64,000 nt of DNA, taken from the NCBI RefSeq assembly GCF_030272705.1, contig NZ_JARFYM010000012.1:1-64000 (forward strand), in the 5' to 3' direction. Each line of letters opens with the position of its first letter. Within the stretch, counting starts at the first letter, position 1. Under the pieces are notes generated by a model. It had not been told where the DNA came from and did not search any database. It saw only the letters and a list, made by a program, of their open reading frames with translations. Source of the stretch: Rhizobium mayense (GTDB taxonomy: Bacteria > Pseudomonadota > Alphaproteobacteria > Rhizobiales > Rhizobiaceae). Of the stretch, positions 36,435 to 45,299 are shown piece after piece. Position numbers and translations under genes: made by a program.

Positions 36435-36857
36435 ATGGGGAAACCCGGCATCGACTTCCCAGGATTAGGAACCGGTCTTGCAATTTTGCGGGACGGGAAG
36501 TTGTTGCTTTACAGGCGCCTCAAGGCGCCGGAGGCTGGCTTCTGGAGTATCGTCGGCGGCAAGGTCGACCATATGGAGCCGGCCGAGGACGCAGCTATCC
36601 GCGAGGCGGAAGAAGAAAGCGGCCTTTCCATCGGCCATGTGGACCTCCTCTGCACGACGGAAGTTATGGTCGAAGCCGACCGCCAGCATTGGATTTCTTT
36701 GATCTACGTCACCCAGGATTTTTCCGGCGAGGCGCGCCTCGTCGAGCCTGACAAGCTCTCCGATTTCGGCTGGTTCAGCCGCAACGAGCTGCCGCAACCG
36801 CTTTCAGCTTTCGCGCAAGCGGCGATCGCACATCTGAGCGAAGACGAGTTTCGCTGA
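36435..36857 (+). CDS. Nudix hydrolase
   Basis: A 140-residue Nudix protein. The 23-residue Nudix box is intact at about 41-63: it begins GGKVDHMEPAE and ends REAEEESGL, giving the Mg2+-binding glutamates. It should hydrolyse a nucleoside diphosphate linked to another group; the substrate is not evident. It follows the helicase by 14 bases on the same strand and is convergent with the TfoX-like gene. Confidence 0.9.
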   Translation: MGKPGIDFPGLGTGLAILRDGKLLLYRRLKAPEAGFWSIVGGKVDHMEPAEDAAIREAEEESGLSIGHVDLLCTTEVMVEADRQHWISLIYVTQDFSGEARLVEPDKLSDFGWFSRNELPQPLSAFAQAAIAHLSEDEFR

Positions 36858-36860
36858 ACC

Positions 36861-37181
36861 CTATTTCTCTGCCCGTATTGCCGCCTCGTAAGCCAGCCTT
36901 ACCCAGCGCGCCATGATATCCGGATCATCGAAAGCATCGTCGGGAATCGACCAATAGGGCATGTTGACGGGCTTGCCCTTCTTGCCTTCGTAGGCCCAAC
37001 GCCTGGCGCCCGCCGCCTCGAATTCCGGAGCGCTGACGTCGTCTGCCTTCAGCAGCATCTCGTCGCTTACTTCGACGGCGACGATACGGCCCATGTGATA
37101 GACGCCCTTACCGCCGAACATGCGCTTGATCGTTACGGGCCCGAGAGCCTGGAACATCTCCTCGATCTCGATATTGTCCAT
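36861..37181 (-). CDS. TfoX N-terminal domain protein
   Basis: A 106-residue protein consisting of a single TfoX N-terminal domain: IEEMFQALGPVTIKRMFGGKGVYHMGRIVAVEVSDEMLLKAD is typical, with KPVNMPYWSIPDD in the C-terminal half. In Haemophilus TfoX controls competence, but stand-alone N-domain proteins have no known role. It lies three bases after the MoeA/MobA fusion gene on the same strand and may share its transcript by position only. Confidence 0.85.
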   Translation of the reverse strand: MDNIEIEEMFQALGPVTIKRMFGGKGVYHMGRIVAVEVSDEMLLKADDVSAPEFEAAGARRWAYEGKKGKPVNMPYWSIPDDAFDDPDIMARWVRLAYEAAIRAEK

Positions 37182-37184
37182 GCC

Positions 37185-38819
37185 CTACCCCTTCAAAATG
37201 CCGCCGGCGGCCAGCACGGCTTCGGGCGTGTCGACATCGAGATGCGCGACATCGCCGATATCGACGTCGACGACGGAAAGTCCGGCTGTTTCGATGATAT
37301 GCCTGGCGCCGACATCGCCTTCGAGCCGCATCACGGCGTCGAACACGCTGCGCGGCAGGATGACGGGATTGCCGCGTTTACCGCGCGACACGGCGCGCAC
37401 GATCGCCTGGCCGTTCGCCCTGCGGAAGGCGGCAATCAGCGTCTTCAGGTCGTCGCTTGTAACACCCGGCATGTCGGCCAGCATGACCAATACGCCGTCA
37501 GCGCGTTGCGAGACCGGCGCGCTGACGCCGGCGACCAGCGAGCTTGCCATACCGGATGCATAGTCCGGATTGTGCGCCCACTCGACCGGCAGACCGGCAA
37601 GTGCCTGCTCGATCTCTCGGCGGCGATGGCCGGTGACCGCAACGACGGCGGCGACTCCGCTTGCCAAAGCCGTGGCTGCGGAGCGGCGGACCAGGGGTAC
37701 GCCGTCGAACTCGGCCAAAAGCTTGTGCGGACCACCCTCGCCCATGCGGCGTGCTTGACCGGCCGCGAGAAGCACGACAGCAACAGATATCTGCGCCTCC
37801 GGCTTGCCGGCGATATCACGAGGTCTTGGCCGCGACTGTATTTCCATGAGGAGCCCCCCGACGCCCATGCCGCTGATGTCCTGCGGCGTCGGCTTCTCGC
37901 CGGCGAGGATTCGATCCAGCACCCAGTCGAAACCATTTTCCTTCGGACTGCGAGCACAGCCGGGCGCGCCGACGACATAGACATCACCGACCTTGCCGAG
38001 CACCAGCAGATTGCCCGGATCGACCGGCATGCCAACCTGGATGACATCGCCGCCCGCAAGCCGGATGGCTTCGGGGATAACGTCGCCGACGTCGATGACA
38101 GCGGACGCACCAAAGACGACGACGAGCTTTGGCAATTGATCGGTCGCCTGCAGTGCTTTGCCGATCGCTTCCGCGACCGCAGGCGCGCGATGCGCCACCC
38201 GCTCTTCCCGCTCCAGGGTGCTGCCGGCAAGCTGCAGCCGTTGCGAAAAGATGCGTGCCGTCTTGTCCATCACGGAGGTCTTCAGTGACGGCAATTCGGT
38301 GGCGACGAGCGACGCCGCATGCGGCTTGAATGGCTTGACCTCGAGGACGATCGCTTGCTTCAGGATGTCGACGCCAGCGGCAACCTTGTCGCCCGAAACC
38401 GCCAGCGGAATGATCTTGAAGGTCGCCACCATATCGCCGCGGCGCACCGGCACATGATCGGCAAGACAGGCAAGCGTGATTGCCGGGTCGACGCGGTTCA
38501 GCCGATCGACGGCGGCGCGATTTGCAACGAACAGGCCATCGACCGCGCTGTGAACATTGACGCGCCCGGTGGCCGCTTCGGAGAAAGTCAGATGATCCGG
38601 CGCGATCGCCTGGGCCAGCCGCTGCGCGGCTTCGTTTTCCATCAGGTCGTCAGGTTCAATTCTCGCGGCGGTAACGCGGCCGATATTGGCGGCCGCGAGG
38701 CGATCGAGATCGCCGCGGTCAAGCACATGCCCCTTGGGAAGGCTGCCATCGGACAATCGGATCGAATGCGCGAGCACCGCACCTTCCGCTTCCGCCGTGG
38801 TGAAATCACCGAAGATCAT
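37185..38819 (-). CDS. MoeA-like/MobA-like fusion, molybdenum cofactor nucleotidyltransferase
   Basis: A 544-residue two-domain protein. Residues 1 to about 335 contain a MoCF-binding (MoeA-like) module: KLVVVFGASAVIDVGDVIPEAI and NLLVLGKVGDVYVVGAPGCARSPKENGFDWVLDRI. Residues about 345-544 are a MobA/MocA-like nucleotidyltransferase with VVLLAAGQARRMGEGGPHKLL, then LVMLADMPGVTSDDL and GNPVILP. This pair fits conversion of molybdopterin to molybdopterin cytosine dinucleotide for xanthine dehydrogenase-type enzymes. It overlaps the upstream xdhC gene by four bases. Its neighbours CoxI/XdhC, CoxE and CoxD serve the same enzyme class. Confidence 0.87.
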   Translation of the reverse strand: MIFGDFTTAEAEGAVLAHSIRLSDGSLPKGHVLDRGDLDRLAAANIGRVTAARIEPDDLMENEAAQRLAQAIAPDHLTFSEAATGRVNVHSAVDGLFVANRAAVDRLNRVDPAITLACLADHVPVRRGDMVATFKIIPLAVSGDKVAAGVDILKQAIVLEVKPFKPHAASLVATELPSLKTSVMDKTARIFSQRLQLAGSTLEREERVAHRAPAVAEAIGKALQATDQLPKLVVVFGASAVIDVGDVIPEAIRLAGGDVIQVGMPVDPGNLLVLGKVGDVYVVGAPGCARSPKENGFDWVLDRILAGEKPTPQDISGMGVGGLLMEIQSRPRPRDIAGKPEAQISVAVVLLAAGQARRMGEGGPHKLLAEFDGVPLVRRSAATALASGVAAVVAVTGHRRREIEQALAGLPVEWAHNPDYASGMASSLVAGVSAPVSQRADGVLVMLADMPGVTSDDLKTLIAAFRRANGQAIVRAVSRGKRGNPVILPRSVFDAVMRLEGDVGARHIIETAGLSVVDVDIGDVAHLDVDTPEAVLAAGGILKG

Positions 38820-39523
38820 CGCTTGTCACCCTTCGGTGATGAAACATCACGACCGCGCAACGCCCCGATGATCTCGGCGAGAATGGCGACGGCGATTTCC
38901 GCCGGGCTCGACGCCCCAATGGGAAGGCCGATAGGGGCGTGAACCCGCGCAAGATCGGCATCCGTCAGCCCCTCATGCTTCAATCGCTCCAGCCGGCTCG
39001 CATGCGTCTTGCGACTGCCAAGCGCCCCGACATAGAAACACCCGACCTTCAGCGCCTCGGCAATCGGGAAATCATCGATCTTCGGATCGTGGGTGACTGC
39101 GACCAGCGCCGTATAGGCATCGAGCGGCCGGTCCTTCAGGACATCCACCGGCCAGTCGGCAGTCAGATCGACGCCATCGAAGCGTTCGGGCGTCGCAAAA
39201 GCGGTGCGCGGATCGATGATGCGGATGTCGAAGCCGGCAAGGCCCGCAATCTGTGCCAAAACCTGGCTGATATGCACTGCGCCGATGACGACGATGTGCG
39301 GCGGCGGAAGATGAACATTGAGGAAGAAGCTTTCCCCACCAATCTCCACTGTCGAGGATTTTCCCGATCGGAAGACGGAAGCGACAGCCTCGGCAAGCGG
39401 ACCGTCGACCGCGTCACCCTCGACGATCAGCCGGCTCGGTCCGCCGGAGAGGTCGGTGGTCAGGATCACCGCTTGCCGCGCGCGCCGCAGCGCATTCAGT
39501 TTCGTCAGAATCTGACGGTCCAT
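38816..39523 (-). CDS. xdhC: XdhC family protein, C-terminal Rossmann domain type
   Basis: A 235-residue XdhC-family protein. The second half holds the Rossmann-like XdhC_C domain: PPPHIVVIGAVHISQVLAQIAGLAGF, then IIDPRTAFATPERF, VAVTHDPKIDDFPI, FYVGALGSRKTHASRLERL and IHAPIGLPIGASSPAEIAVAILAEI. XdhC proteins bind and sulfurate Moco for insertion into xanthine dehydrogenase-type enzymes. Start 39523 overlaps the stop of the upstream gene by one base; an in-frame ATG at 39583 lies inside that gene. With the next gene it makes a split XdhC/CoxI pair. Confidence 0.9.
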   Translation of the reverse strand: MDRQILTKLNALRRARQAVILTTDLSGGPSRLIVEGDAVDGPLAEAVASVFRSGKSSTVEIGGESFFLNVHLPPPHIVVIGAVHISQVLAQIAGLAGFDIRIIDPRTAFATPERFDGVDLTADWPVDVLKDRPLDAYTALVAVTHDPKIDDFPIAEALKVGCFYVGALGSRKTHASRLERLKHEGLTDADLARVHAPIGLPIGASSPAEIAVAILAEIIGALRGRDVSSPKGDKR

Positions 39524-39852
39524 CAGTTGAGCCTCTCGACATAAACACGAATACGGCCGCCGCAGGACAGGCCGACGCGCCACGCGGTTTCATCCGCCAC
39601 TCCGAACTCCAGCATGCGGGCCTTGCCGCTTTCGATCACATCCAGCGCCTCGGTGATCACGGCACCTTCCACACAGCCGCCGGAGACCGAGCCGTGAAAA
39701 TTGCCCTCGCTGTCGATTACGAGATGGCTGCCCGTGGGGCGCGGCGCAGAACCCCAGGTGTCGACGACGGTCGCCAGCGCCACCGTGCGGCCGGCGGACG
39801 ACCATTCCTCCGCAATTACAAGCGGATCCAGGCTTTCAGGTATATTTGTCAT
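39523..39852 (-). CDS. XdhC/CoxI domain protein (N-terminal type)
   Basis: A 109-residue protein made of the XdhC_CoxI domain alone: VALATVVDTWGSAPRPTGSHLVIDSEGNFHGSVSGGCVEGAVITEAL, ending CGGRIRVYVERL with the Cys in GLSCGGR conserved in the family. In many bacteria this domain is the N-terminal half of XdhC; here it is a separate gene directly followed by the C-terminal part with one base of overlap. It probably acts with that protein in Moco sulfuration. Start at 39852 is seven bases after the coxE-like stop. Confidence 0.88.
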   Translation of the reverse strand: MTNIPESLDPLVIAEEWSSAGRTVALATVVDTWGSAPRPTGSHLVIDSEGNFHGSVSGGCVEGAVITEALDVIESGKARMLEFGVADETAWRVGLSCGGRIRVYVERLN

Positions 39853-39859
39853 GGGTGCC

Positions 39860-41107
39860 TCACAGCTTGGCGAGAAAACGGCGTGGATCATAGGCGCCGA
39901 CGCGACCGGCGCTAAGGGCCGATACGAGATCGGCTAGAGATAATAGATTGTGAACCGGACGGAATTCGTCAACATGTGGCAGCATGGCGCGAACGCCGCG
40001 GGCGCGCGGCTCGAAGCCCTCGAAACGCAAGAGCGGATTGAGCCAGATCAATCGCCGGCAGGAGCGATGCAGCCTATCCATCTCGGTGTTGAGGAGTTCA
40101 ACCCCCTCGCGTTCCAAACCATCGGTGATGAGGAGCACGATCGCGCCTTGCCCGAGGACGCGGCGCGCCCAAAGCCGGTTGAATTCCTTCAGCGTTTCGC
40201 CGATGCGCGTTCCACCCGACCAGTCATGGACAGCAGCGGCGCATTCGTCGAGCGCCTCGTCCGGATCCTTGTGGCGCATCTGCCGGGTGACATTGGTCAG
40301 CCGCGTGCCGAAGAGGAAAGTGTGCACGCGCCGGCGCTTCTCGGTCAGCACATGCAGGAAATGCAGAAAGATCCGGGTATATTGGCTCATCGAGCCGGAA
40401 ATGTCCGCCAGCACGACCAGCGGCGGCTGCATCTCCTTGGCCTCGCGATGGCGCGGCAGGATCAGTGTGCCTCCCGTGCGAAGTGCTGCCCGCATCGTCG
40501 CCCGCGGATCGATCTTGGCGGGCACGTGCGACGCCATGAATCGGCGGGTACGGACGCGGTCGAGCGGCAACTCCAGCCTCGCCAGCTCTTTCTTCGCAGC
40601 AGCGATCTCCGCAGCCGACATCTGGGCGAAATCCATGCGGCGCAGGAGTTCGTTACCCGATGCCGTAAACCGGGCGTCGATCTCGACATCCGGCGCCTCG
40701 CGCTGCGGCCGGCGGTCGTCGCGGTCGCTAAGCAGGGCGTCGCTGGCGCGGGTTTCGCCCGGTTTCGGCTTTTCCTTCTCACGATTATCGGGCGCGACCG
40801 GCGACATCATCGCGATCATCTTCTGCACGAGATCGCGTGAGCGCCAGAACAGCCGGAAAGCTTCGTCGAAGACTGCGAGGTCCTCATGCCGTTTGACGAA
40901 GATGGAAGCCAAGGCCGCATGAAACTCTTCGCGCGAGCCGATCTCGATCGCCTCCACGGCTTCTATAGCGTCGGCGATGGCAGCCGGCCCGATCTTCAGG
41001 CCGGCCTTGCGAAGCGCACGGGCGAAGAACACGATATTGTCGGCTAAACGGCCATCACCGGGCGGTGACCGCATCTCCTTGATGCCGCCTTGCATTGCCG
41101 GTTCCAT
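39860..41107 (-). CDS. coxE: CoxE-type VWA domain protein
   Basis: A 415-residue protein of the CoxE (VWA_CoxE) family. An N-terminal helical region (NIVFFARALRKAGLKIGPAAIADAIEAVEAI) is followed by an acidic/basic linker, and a von Willebrand A domain with the metal site DISGSMS, the TRL-NVTRQM segment and the threonine in SGGTRIG. CoxE works with the CoxD ATPase as a chaperone pair that matures the active site of CO dehydrogenase-like molybdenum hydroxylases. It starts four bases after the coxD stop. No coxMSL structural genes are in the window. Confidence 0.9.
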   Translation of the reverse strand: MEPAMQGGIKEMRSPPGDGRLADNIVFFARALRKAGLKIGPAAIADAIEAVEAIEIGSREEFHAALASIFVKRHEDLAVFDEAFRLFWRSRDLVQKMIAMMSPVAPDNREKEKPKPGETRASDALLSDRDDRRPQREAPDVEIDARFTASGNELLRRMDFAQMSAAEIAAAKKELARLELPLDRVRTRRFMASHVPAKIDPRATMRAALRTGGTLILPRHREAKEMQPPLVVLADISGSMSQYTRIFLHFLHVLTEKRRRVHTFLFGTRLTNVTRQMRHKDPDEALDECAAAVHDWSGGTRIGETLKEFNRLWARRVLGQGAIVLLITDGLEREGVELLNTEMDRLHRSCRRLIWLNPLLRFEGFEPRARGVRAMLPHVDEFRPVHNLLSLADLVSALSAGRVGAYDPRRFLAKL

Positions 41108-41111
41108 GGCC

Positions 41112-42056
41112 TCATCCCGTCGCCAGCAGTTCGGATTTCACCTCATCGAGCACCCGCTTGCCCTCGCCACCCTGGATGCGGGCGATATCGTCCTGGTATT
41201 TCAGCAGGGTGCCGAGCGTATCGGAAATCGTCTCGGGATCGAGCGCCAGCCGGTCGAGTTCGGTCAGCGCTGTCGCCCAGTCGATGGTCTCCGCGACGCC
41301 GGGATTCTTGAAGAGGTCGAGCGTGCGCAGCTTCTGCACATAGGCAACGATCTGGCGCGACAGCGTCTCGTTGCAGCCAGGCACTTTGCGGCGGATGATG
41401 TCGAGCTCCTGCGCCGCTTCGGGGTAATCGACCCAATGGTAAAGACAGCGGCGCTTGAGGGCATCGTGCACCTCGCGGGTGCGGTTGGTGGTGATGATGA
41501 CGATGGGTGGTTCGGCCGCGCGGATAGTGCCGAGTTCGGGGACGGTCACCTGGAAATCGGAGAGGACTTCGAGCAGAAAAGCTTCGAACGCCTCGTCGGT
41601 ACGGTCCAGTTCGTCGATCAGGAATACCGGCGCACGGCCCCCCGCGCTCGACAAAGCCTGCAGCACGGGCCGCCGGATGAGATAGCGCTCGGAAAAGATA
41701 TCGGCCTCGATGCGGTCGCGGTCGGTGAGCCCTGACGCCTCAGCAAGGCGGATTTCCAGCATCTGCGCCGGATAATTCCATTCATAGACCGCGGAGGAAA
41801 CGTCGAGACCTTCATAGCATTGCAAGCGGATCAGCGGACGGTCGAGCGCCTTCGACAGCACCTTGGCGATCTCGGTCTTGCCGACGCCGGCCTCGCCCTC
41901 GAGAAAGAGCGGCCGTTTCATTTTCAGCGCCAGAAACAAGACCGTACCGAGCGCACGCCCGGCGAGATAGTCGTGGGTACCGAGCAAGGCAATCGTTTCG
42001 TCGATCGAGCCCGGCAGCGAAGGTGCGTGATGATGATCAGGCATATTCTCTCCCAT
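41112..42056 (-). CDS. coxD: CoxD-type MoxR AAA+ ATPase
   Basis: A protein of about 314 residues, MoxR subgroup of AAA+ ATPases. Walker A is GEAGVGKTE, Walker B FLIDELDR, sensor 1 ITTN, and FLALKMKRPLFLEGEAG with LIRLQCYEGLD is the CoxD type. MoxR ATPases pair with a VWA protein, here the following gene. The start is uncertain: ATG at 42056 or 42044; neither ribosome site is ideal. It is the first gene of the reverse-strand molybdoenzyme accessory operon that runs to about 37185. Confidence 0.9.
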   Translation of the reverse strand: MGENMPDHHHAPSLPGSIDETIALLGTHDYLAGRALGTVLFLALKMKRPLFLEGEAGVGKTEIAKVLSKALDRPLIRLQCYEGLDVSSAVYEWNYPAQMLEIRLAEASGLTDRDRIEADIFSERYLIRRPVLQALSSAGGRAPVFLIDELDRTDEAFEAFLLEVLSDFQVTVPELGTIRAAEPPIVIITTNRTREVHDALKRRCLYHWVDYPEAAQELDIIRRKVPGCNETLSRQIVAYVQKLRTLDLFKNPGVAETIDWATALTELDRLALDPETISDTLGTLLKYQDDIARIQGGEGKRVLDEVKSELLATG

Positions 42057-42166
42057 TACTGGGCCGCGCCTCCCATCGGACGCGCTAAGGACGCAGTAAC
42101 ACTTCAAACCGGCGCATAATCCCTCGCTTGGATCGAATCCGATCTAAGGGGTTCGCGCTAGGGAGG

Positions 42167-42685
42167 TTATAGCGTGTGATAGTCCCGGTTCATATAGAGC
42201 AGTGCCGGCTTTGTTTCACTGAAATGCACCGCCACGACTTCGCCGAAGATGATGTTATGGGTCGAAGCCCGTTTGACTTCGATGACACGGCAATCGAAGG
42301 CGGCCAGTGCATCGGTAAGCACCGGCGCACCGGTCACCAGCGTATCGAACTTGCCCATGGCGAAGCGCTCCTCATTGGTCAAATTCGTTTTGCCGGAAAA
42401 GGCGTCGGCGAGCTTCTGATGATGGGCGCAAAGCGCGTTGAGGGCGAAGATGCCGCTGTTGAAAAAGATCTCGTTCTTCGCATTGCTGTTGTTGAGGCAG
42501 ATGAGGATCGTGGCGGGATCGTCGGAGACCGAGCAAGCGGCCGTGATGGTCACGCCGCGTCGCTCCTTCCCGAGCGCCGTGGTCACCAGCTGGACATGCC
42601 CCGCATAGCGGCTCATGGCGTCGCGATAGTGCGCCGGATCCATACGCTGCTTGTCTAGCACGATTGCTTTCCTCGTTTCTGTCAT
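42167..42685 (-). CDS. Flavin reductase family protein
   Basis: A 172-residue protein of the flavin reductase-like (DIM6/NTAB) family, which reduces FMN or FAD with NAD(P)H for two-component monooxygenases. FRDAMSRYAGHVQLVTT-type entry, GVTITAACSVSDDPATILICLNNS and the FALNALCAHHQKLADAFSGK segment are visible, ending HNIIFGEVVAVHF and LLYMNRDYH. No partner oxygenase is nearby. The start at 42685 matches family length; the much longer frame to 43465 is antisense to the next gene. Confidence 0.88.
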   Translation of the reverse strand: MTETRKAIVLDKQRMDPAHYRDAMSRYAGHVQLVTTALGKERRGVTITAACSVSDDPATILICLNNSNAKNEIFFNSGIFALNALCAHHQKLADAFSGKTNLTNEERFAMGKFDTLVTGAPVLTDALAAFDCRVIEVKRASTHNIIFGEVVAVHFSETKPALLYMNRDYHTL

Positions 42686-42829
42686 TTCTCGTTTTCGTTC
42701 AATATGGCGGCCAGACGTTAGCTTTTCTACAATAGGATTATTGAAATCGGAGCGATTTCGCTGCTTTTTCTTTGACGGTAACTTCCAGGCGGATAAAAGG
42801 GCAAAGGAATTGTCCGGGATACCTAGTCT

Positions 42830-43912
42830 ATGAACGTTCTGCGTCGCACATCGCTCCTGATTTCGCTGCTTCTTGCAGCCGGCAGCAGCCATGCCGCAGG
42901 CGTCAATATCGGCATCGTCGCGCCCCAGGATGGAAATTTTGCAGCTCTCGGCGCGCAAATTACCGCGGGCGCCAATTTCCAGGTGCAGGCACAGAGGGAC
43001 TCCGCCACCGTCGTGGACGAACCCTGCACGGAGGATGGCGGCCGTGCGGCGGCCGAGGCGCTGATCAGTGCCAAGGCGCAGGTCGCCATCGGCTTTCTCT
43101 GCAGCGAGACCTTGGCCGGCGCGCTGCCACGGCTGAAGGATGCCGGCATTCCCGTCATCACCGTTTCCGTGCGTTCCCATATCGCGATGGAGGACGCATT
43201 GAAGAACGGTTGGCCGTTTTTCCGTCTCGCTCCAGTCGACAGCGCCGAAGCAGACATGGTGGTCGACGCCATTCTGAAGCGTTGGGCGGCCGAGCCAATG
43301 GCTCTCATCGAGGACGGTACGATCCACGGTCGCGAACTGGTGGAAGCAGTGCGTAATGCTCTGGAGGAGAAAGGGTTGAAACCGGTCTTCACAGACACCT
43401 TTCGCCCCGGCCAGGAGCAGCAGATCGCCCTTGTCCGGCGCTTGAAGAAGGCCGGCGCCACCCATGTATTCGTCGGCGGCGACCGAAGCGACGTTGCGGT
43501 CATCACCCGTGATGCTCGGAGCGAGAACATCCCGTTAACGCTGATGGGCGGTGACGCGATGCGCGCTGCCAACCAGCCGGTGCCCCTGACGGACGGCGTG
43601 CTGGCCGTCGCCCTCCCCGATTATGCCGGCTTGCCCGCTGCTCAGGCGACGGCCGAGGCGATGCGCACGCACGGTACCGAGCCTGACGGTTATATTCTGC
43701 CTGCCGCGGCCGCCGCGCTAATTGCCAGCCAGGCGGCGGAAGGCGCCAAAGCGGCGAACAAGCCGATCGCCGATAAATTGATCGGCACGGCTTTTCAGAC
43801 GCCCATCGGCCCCATTACCTTCGGTCAGAACCATGAATTGACGGAGAACCCCTTCCGGTTGCTGGAATGGCGTGGCAATGCTTTCGTGCCGCTGACATCT
43901 CCGTCGAACTGA
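42830..43912 (+). CDS. Branched-chain amino acid-type ABC transporter substrate-binding protein
   Basis: A 360-residue periplasmic binding protein of the type I (LivJ-like) fold. Residues 1-22 form a signal peptide (LLISLLLAAGSSHAA). The mature part has VNIGIVAPQDGNFAALGAQITAGANF, a mid-domain IPVITVSVRSHIAM and MALIEDGTIHGRELVEAVR, and FVGGDRSDVAVITRDA. It should bind a small molecule, possibly an amino acid, for an ABC transporter, but no permease or ATPase gene is next to it, so it is an orphan or serves another system. It is divergent from the flavin reductase gene. Confidence 0.85.
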   Translation: MNVLRRTSLLISLLLAAGSSHAAGVNIGIVAPQDGNFAALGAQITAGANFQVQAQRDSATVVDEPCTEDGGRAAAEALISAKAQVAIGFLCSETLAGALPRLKDAGIPVITVSVRSHIAMEDALKNGWPFFRLAPVDSAEADMVVDAILKRWAAEPMALIEDGTIHGRELVEAVRNALEEKGLKPVFTDTFRPGQEQQIALVRRLKKAGATHVFVGGDRSDVAVITRDARSENIPLTLMGGDAMRAANQPVPLTDGVLAVALPDYAGLPAAQATAEAMRTHGTEPDGYILPAAAAALIASQAAEGAKAANKPIADKLIGTAFQTPIGPITFGQNHELTENPFRLLEWRGNAFVPLTSPSN

Positions 43913-44004
43913 TAGGGTTCGTGCAAGTCTAGCGGATTAGGTTGTTTGCCTGCCGAACCGGTGATAAGCCAAGCGCGAAAAATCAGACGGAGTTCAGCCA
44001 TCTC

Positions 44005-44691
44005 ATGACCTTGCCGATTCGCATTGCTCCCTCCATCCTCGCGGCCGATTTCGCCAAGCTTGGGCAGGAAGTCAAAGATGTGACCGAAGCCGGGGCGGAC
44101 TGGATCCATCTCGACGTCATGGACGGACATTTCGTGCCGAATATTTCCTTCGGCCCCGATGTCATCAAGTCGCTGCGTTCTTATACAAATGTGACCTTCG
44201 ACTGCCACCTGATGATCTCGCCCGCCGATCCCTATCTTGAAGCCTTCGCCAAGGCCGGCTGCGATCGGATCACCGTCCACGCCGAATCCGGCCCGCATCT
44301 GCACCGTTCGCTGCAAGCCATCCGCCATCTCGGCAAGAAAGTCGGCGTAACCCTCAATCCGGCAACGCCGCTTTCTGTTCTGGAAAACGTGCTGGATGAT
44401 GTCGATCTGATCCTCATCATGTCGGTCAATCCCGGCTTCGGCGGCCAAAAGTTCATTCCCGCCATGGCCGACAAGATCCGCGATGCGCGGTTGCTGATCG
44501 GGGACCGCCCGATCGAGCTCGAAGTCGATGGCGGCGTCACCGTCGACACGGCGCCGATCGTCACCGCCGCCGGCGCCAATGTCCTCGTCGCCGGCTCGGC
44601 GATCTTCAAGGGTGAATCGGTCGAAGCTTACCGGCAAACGGTTTCCGGCCTACGCGCCGCGGCAGAACGAGGCCGCGTTGGATCAAATTAA
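44005..44691 (+). CDS. rpe: Ribulose-phosphate 3-epimerase
   Basis: A 228-residue TIM-barrel epimerase interconverting ribulose 5-phosphate and xylulose 5-phosphate. IAPSILAADFAKLG, the metal-site WIHLDVMDGHFVPNISFGP, FDCHLMI, LIMSVNPGFGGQKFIP and LEVDGGV are all present, including the catalytic aspartates in LDVMDG and EVDGG. Length is normal. Start at 44005 gives the expected MTLPIRIAPS. The membrane protein gene downstream overlaps its last 14 bases. Confidence 0.96.
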   Translation: MTLPIRIAPSILAADFAKLGQEVKDVTEAGADWIHLDVMDGHFVPNISFGPDVIKSLRSYTNVTFDCHLMISPADPYLEAFAKAGCDRITVHAESGPHLHRSLQAIRHLGKKVGVTLNPATPLSVLENVLDDVDLILIMSVNPGFGGQKFIPAMADKIRDARLLIGDRPIELEVDGGVTVDTAPIVTAAGANVLVAGSAIFKGESVEAYRQTVSGLRAAAERGRVGSN

Positions 44692-45199
44692 TCCGGCGAG
44701 CGCTGTTGCGACGACCGGGCGGCTGAGAGCGGCCATCCCGTCTTCTCGACTGCTCTTGTTCGGAGCGTTCTGTTGGGGCGCTGCAATGGCAGGCTCCGCG
44801 CTATCGGCGCTCTATCTGCGCAACGGTCTTCTGACGAGCCACGTGCCCGCTCTTACGATGGTTTATTTCCTCAGCGGGGCGTTTGCTTGGCCGCTCATGC
44901 TGCCGCTGGCGCGTCTGCTCGCGCATCGCCGGCCACTCGAAGGGCGTTTTGCAGCTTTCTTCCTGACGCTGTCGCTGGGCACCGTCGCCATGACCGCCTT
45001 TCTCTTCGCCATGGACTATCGCTGGTTCTATGCTCGCTGGCATGCCCCCTTCGGCACGCTCGTTTGGGCATTTCAGTTTGTCTTTACCAGCGCCAGCGCG
45101 GTCTATCAGTTTGCGATCCTCGGCCTTGGCCTGTTTCTGCCGTTCGGCTTCGTCGTCCTGGTGGCGGTTAGCTTTTATCTCGCCAGACATATGCGTTGA
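44678..45199 (+). CDS. Four-helix membrane protein of unknown function
   Basis: A protein of about 173 residues with four hydrophobic helices (LLLFGAFCWGAAMAGSALSALYL, the VPALTMVYFLSGAFAWPLMLPLARLL region, AAFFLTLSLGTVAMTAFLF and FAILGLGLFLPFGFVVLVAVSFYL). The start is a TTG at 44678 inside the end of rpe, with GAGG five bases before it, so its translation is coupled to rpe. I recognise no family. It may be conserved beside rpe and purB in related bacteria, but this is not checked. Confidence 0.7.
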   Translation: MDQINPASAVATTGRLRAAIPSSRLLLFGAFCWGAAMAGSALSALYLRNGLLTSHVPALTMVYFLSGAFAWPLMLPLARLLAHRRPLEGRFAAFFLTLSLGTVAMTAFLFAMDYRWFYARWHAPFGTLVWAFQFVFTSASAVYQFAILGLGLFLPFGFVVLVAVSFYLARHMR

Positions 45200-45299
45200 A
45201 TCGAACGAAAGATTGAGCCAAGAAACATTGAGATTGCCTCCCGTCTTTGTTATGGGGCGCCGAGGATTTGTTTCCCCTTACCGAAGAAAGCTTGAGCCC

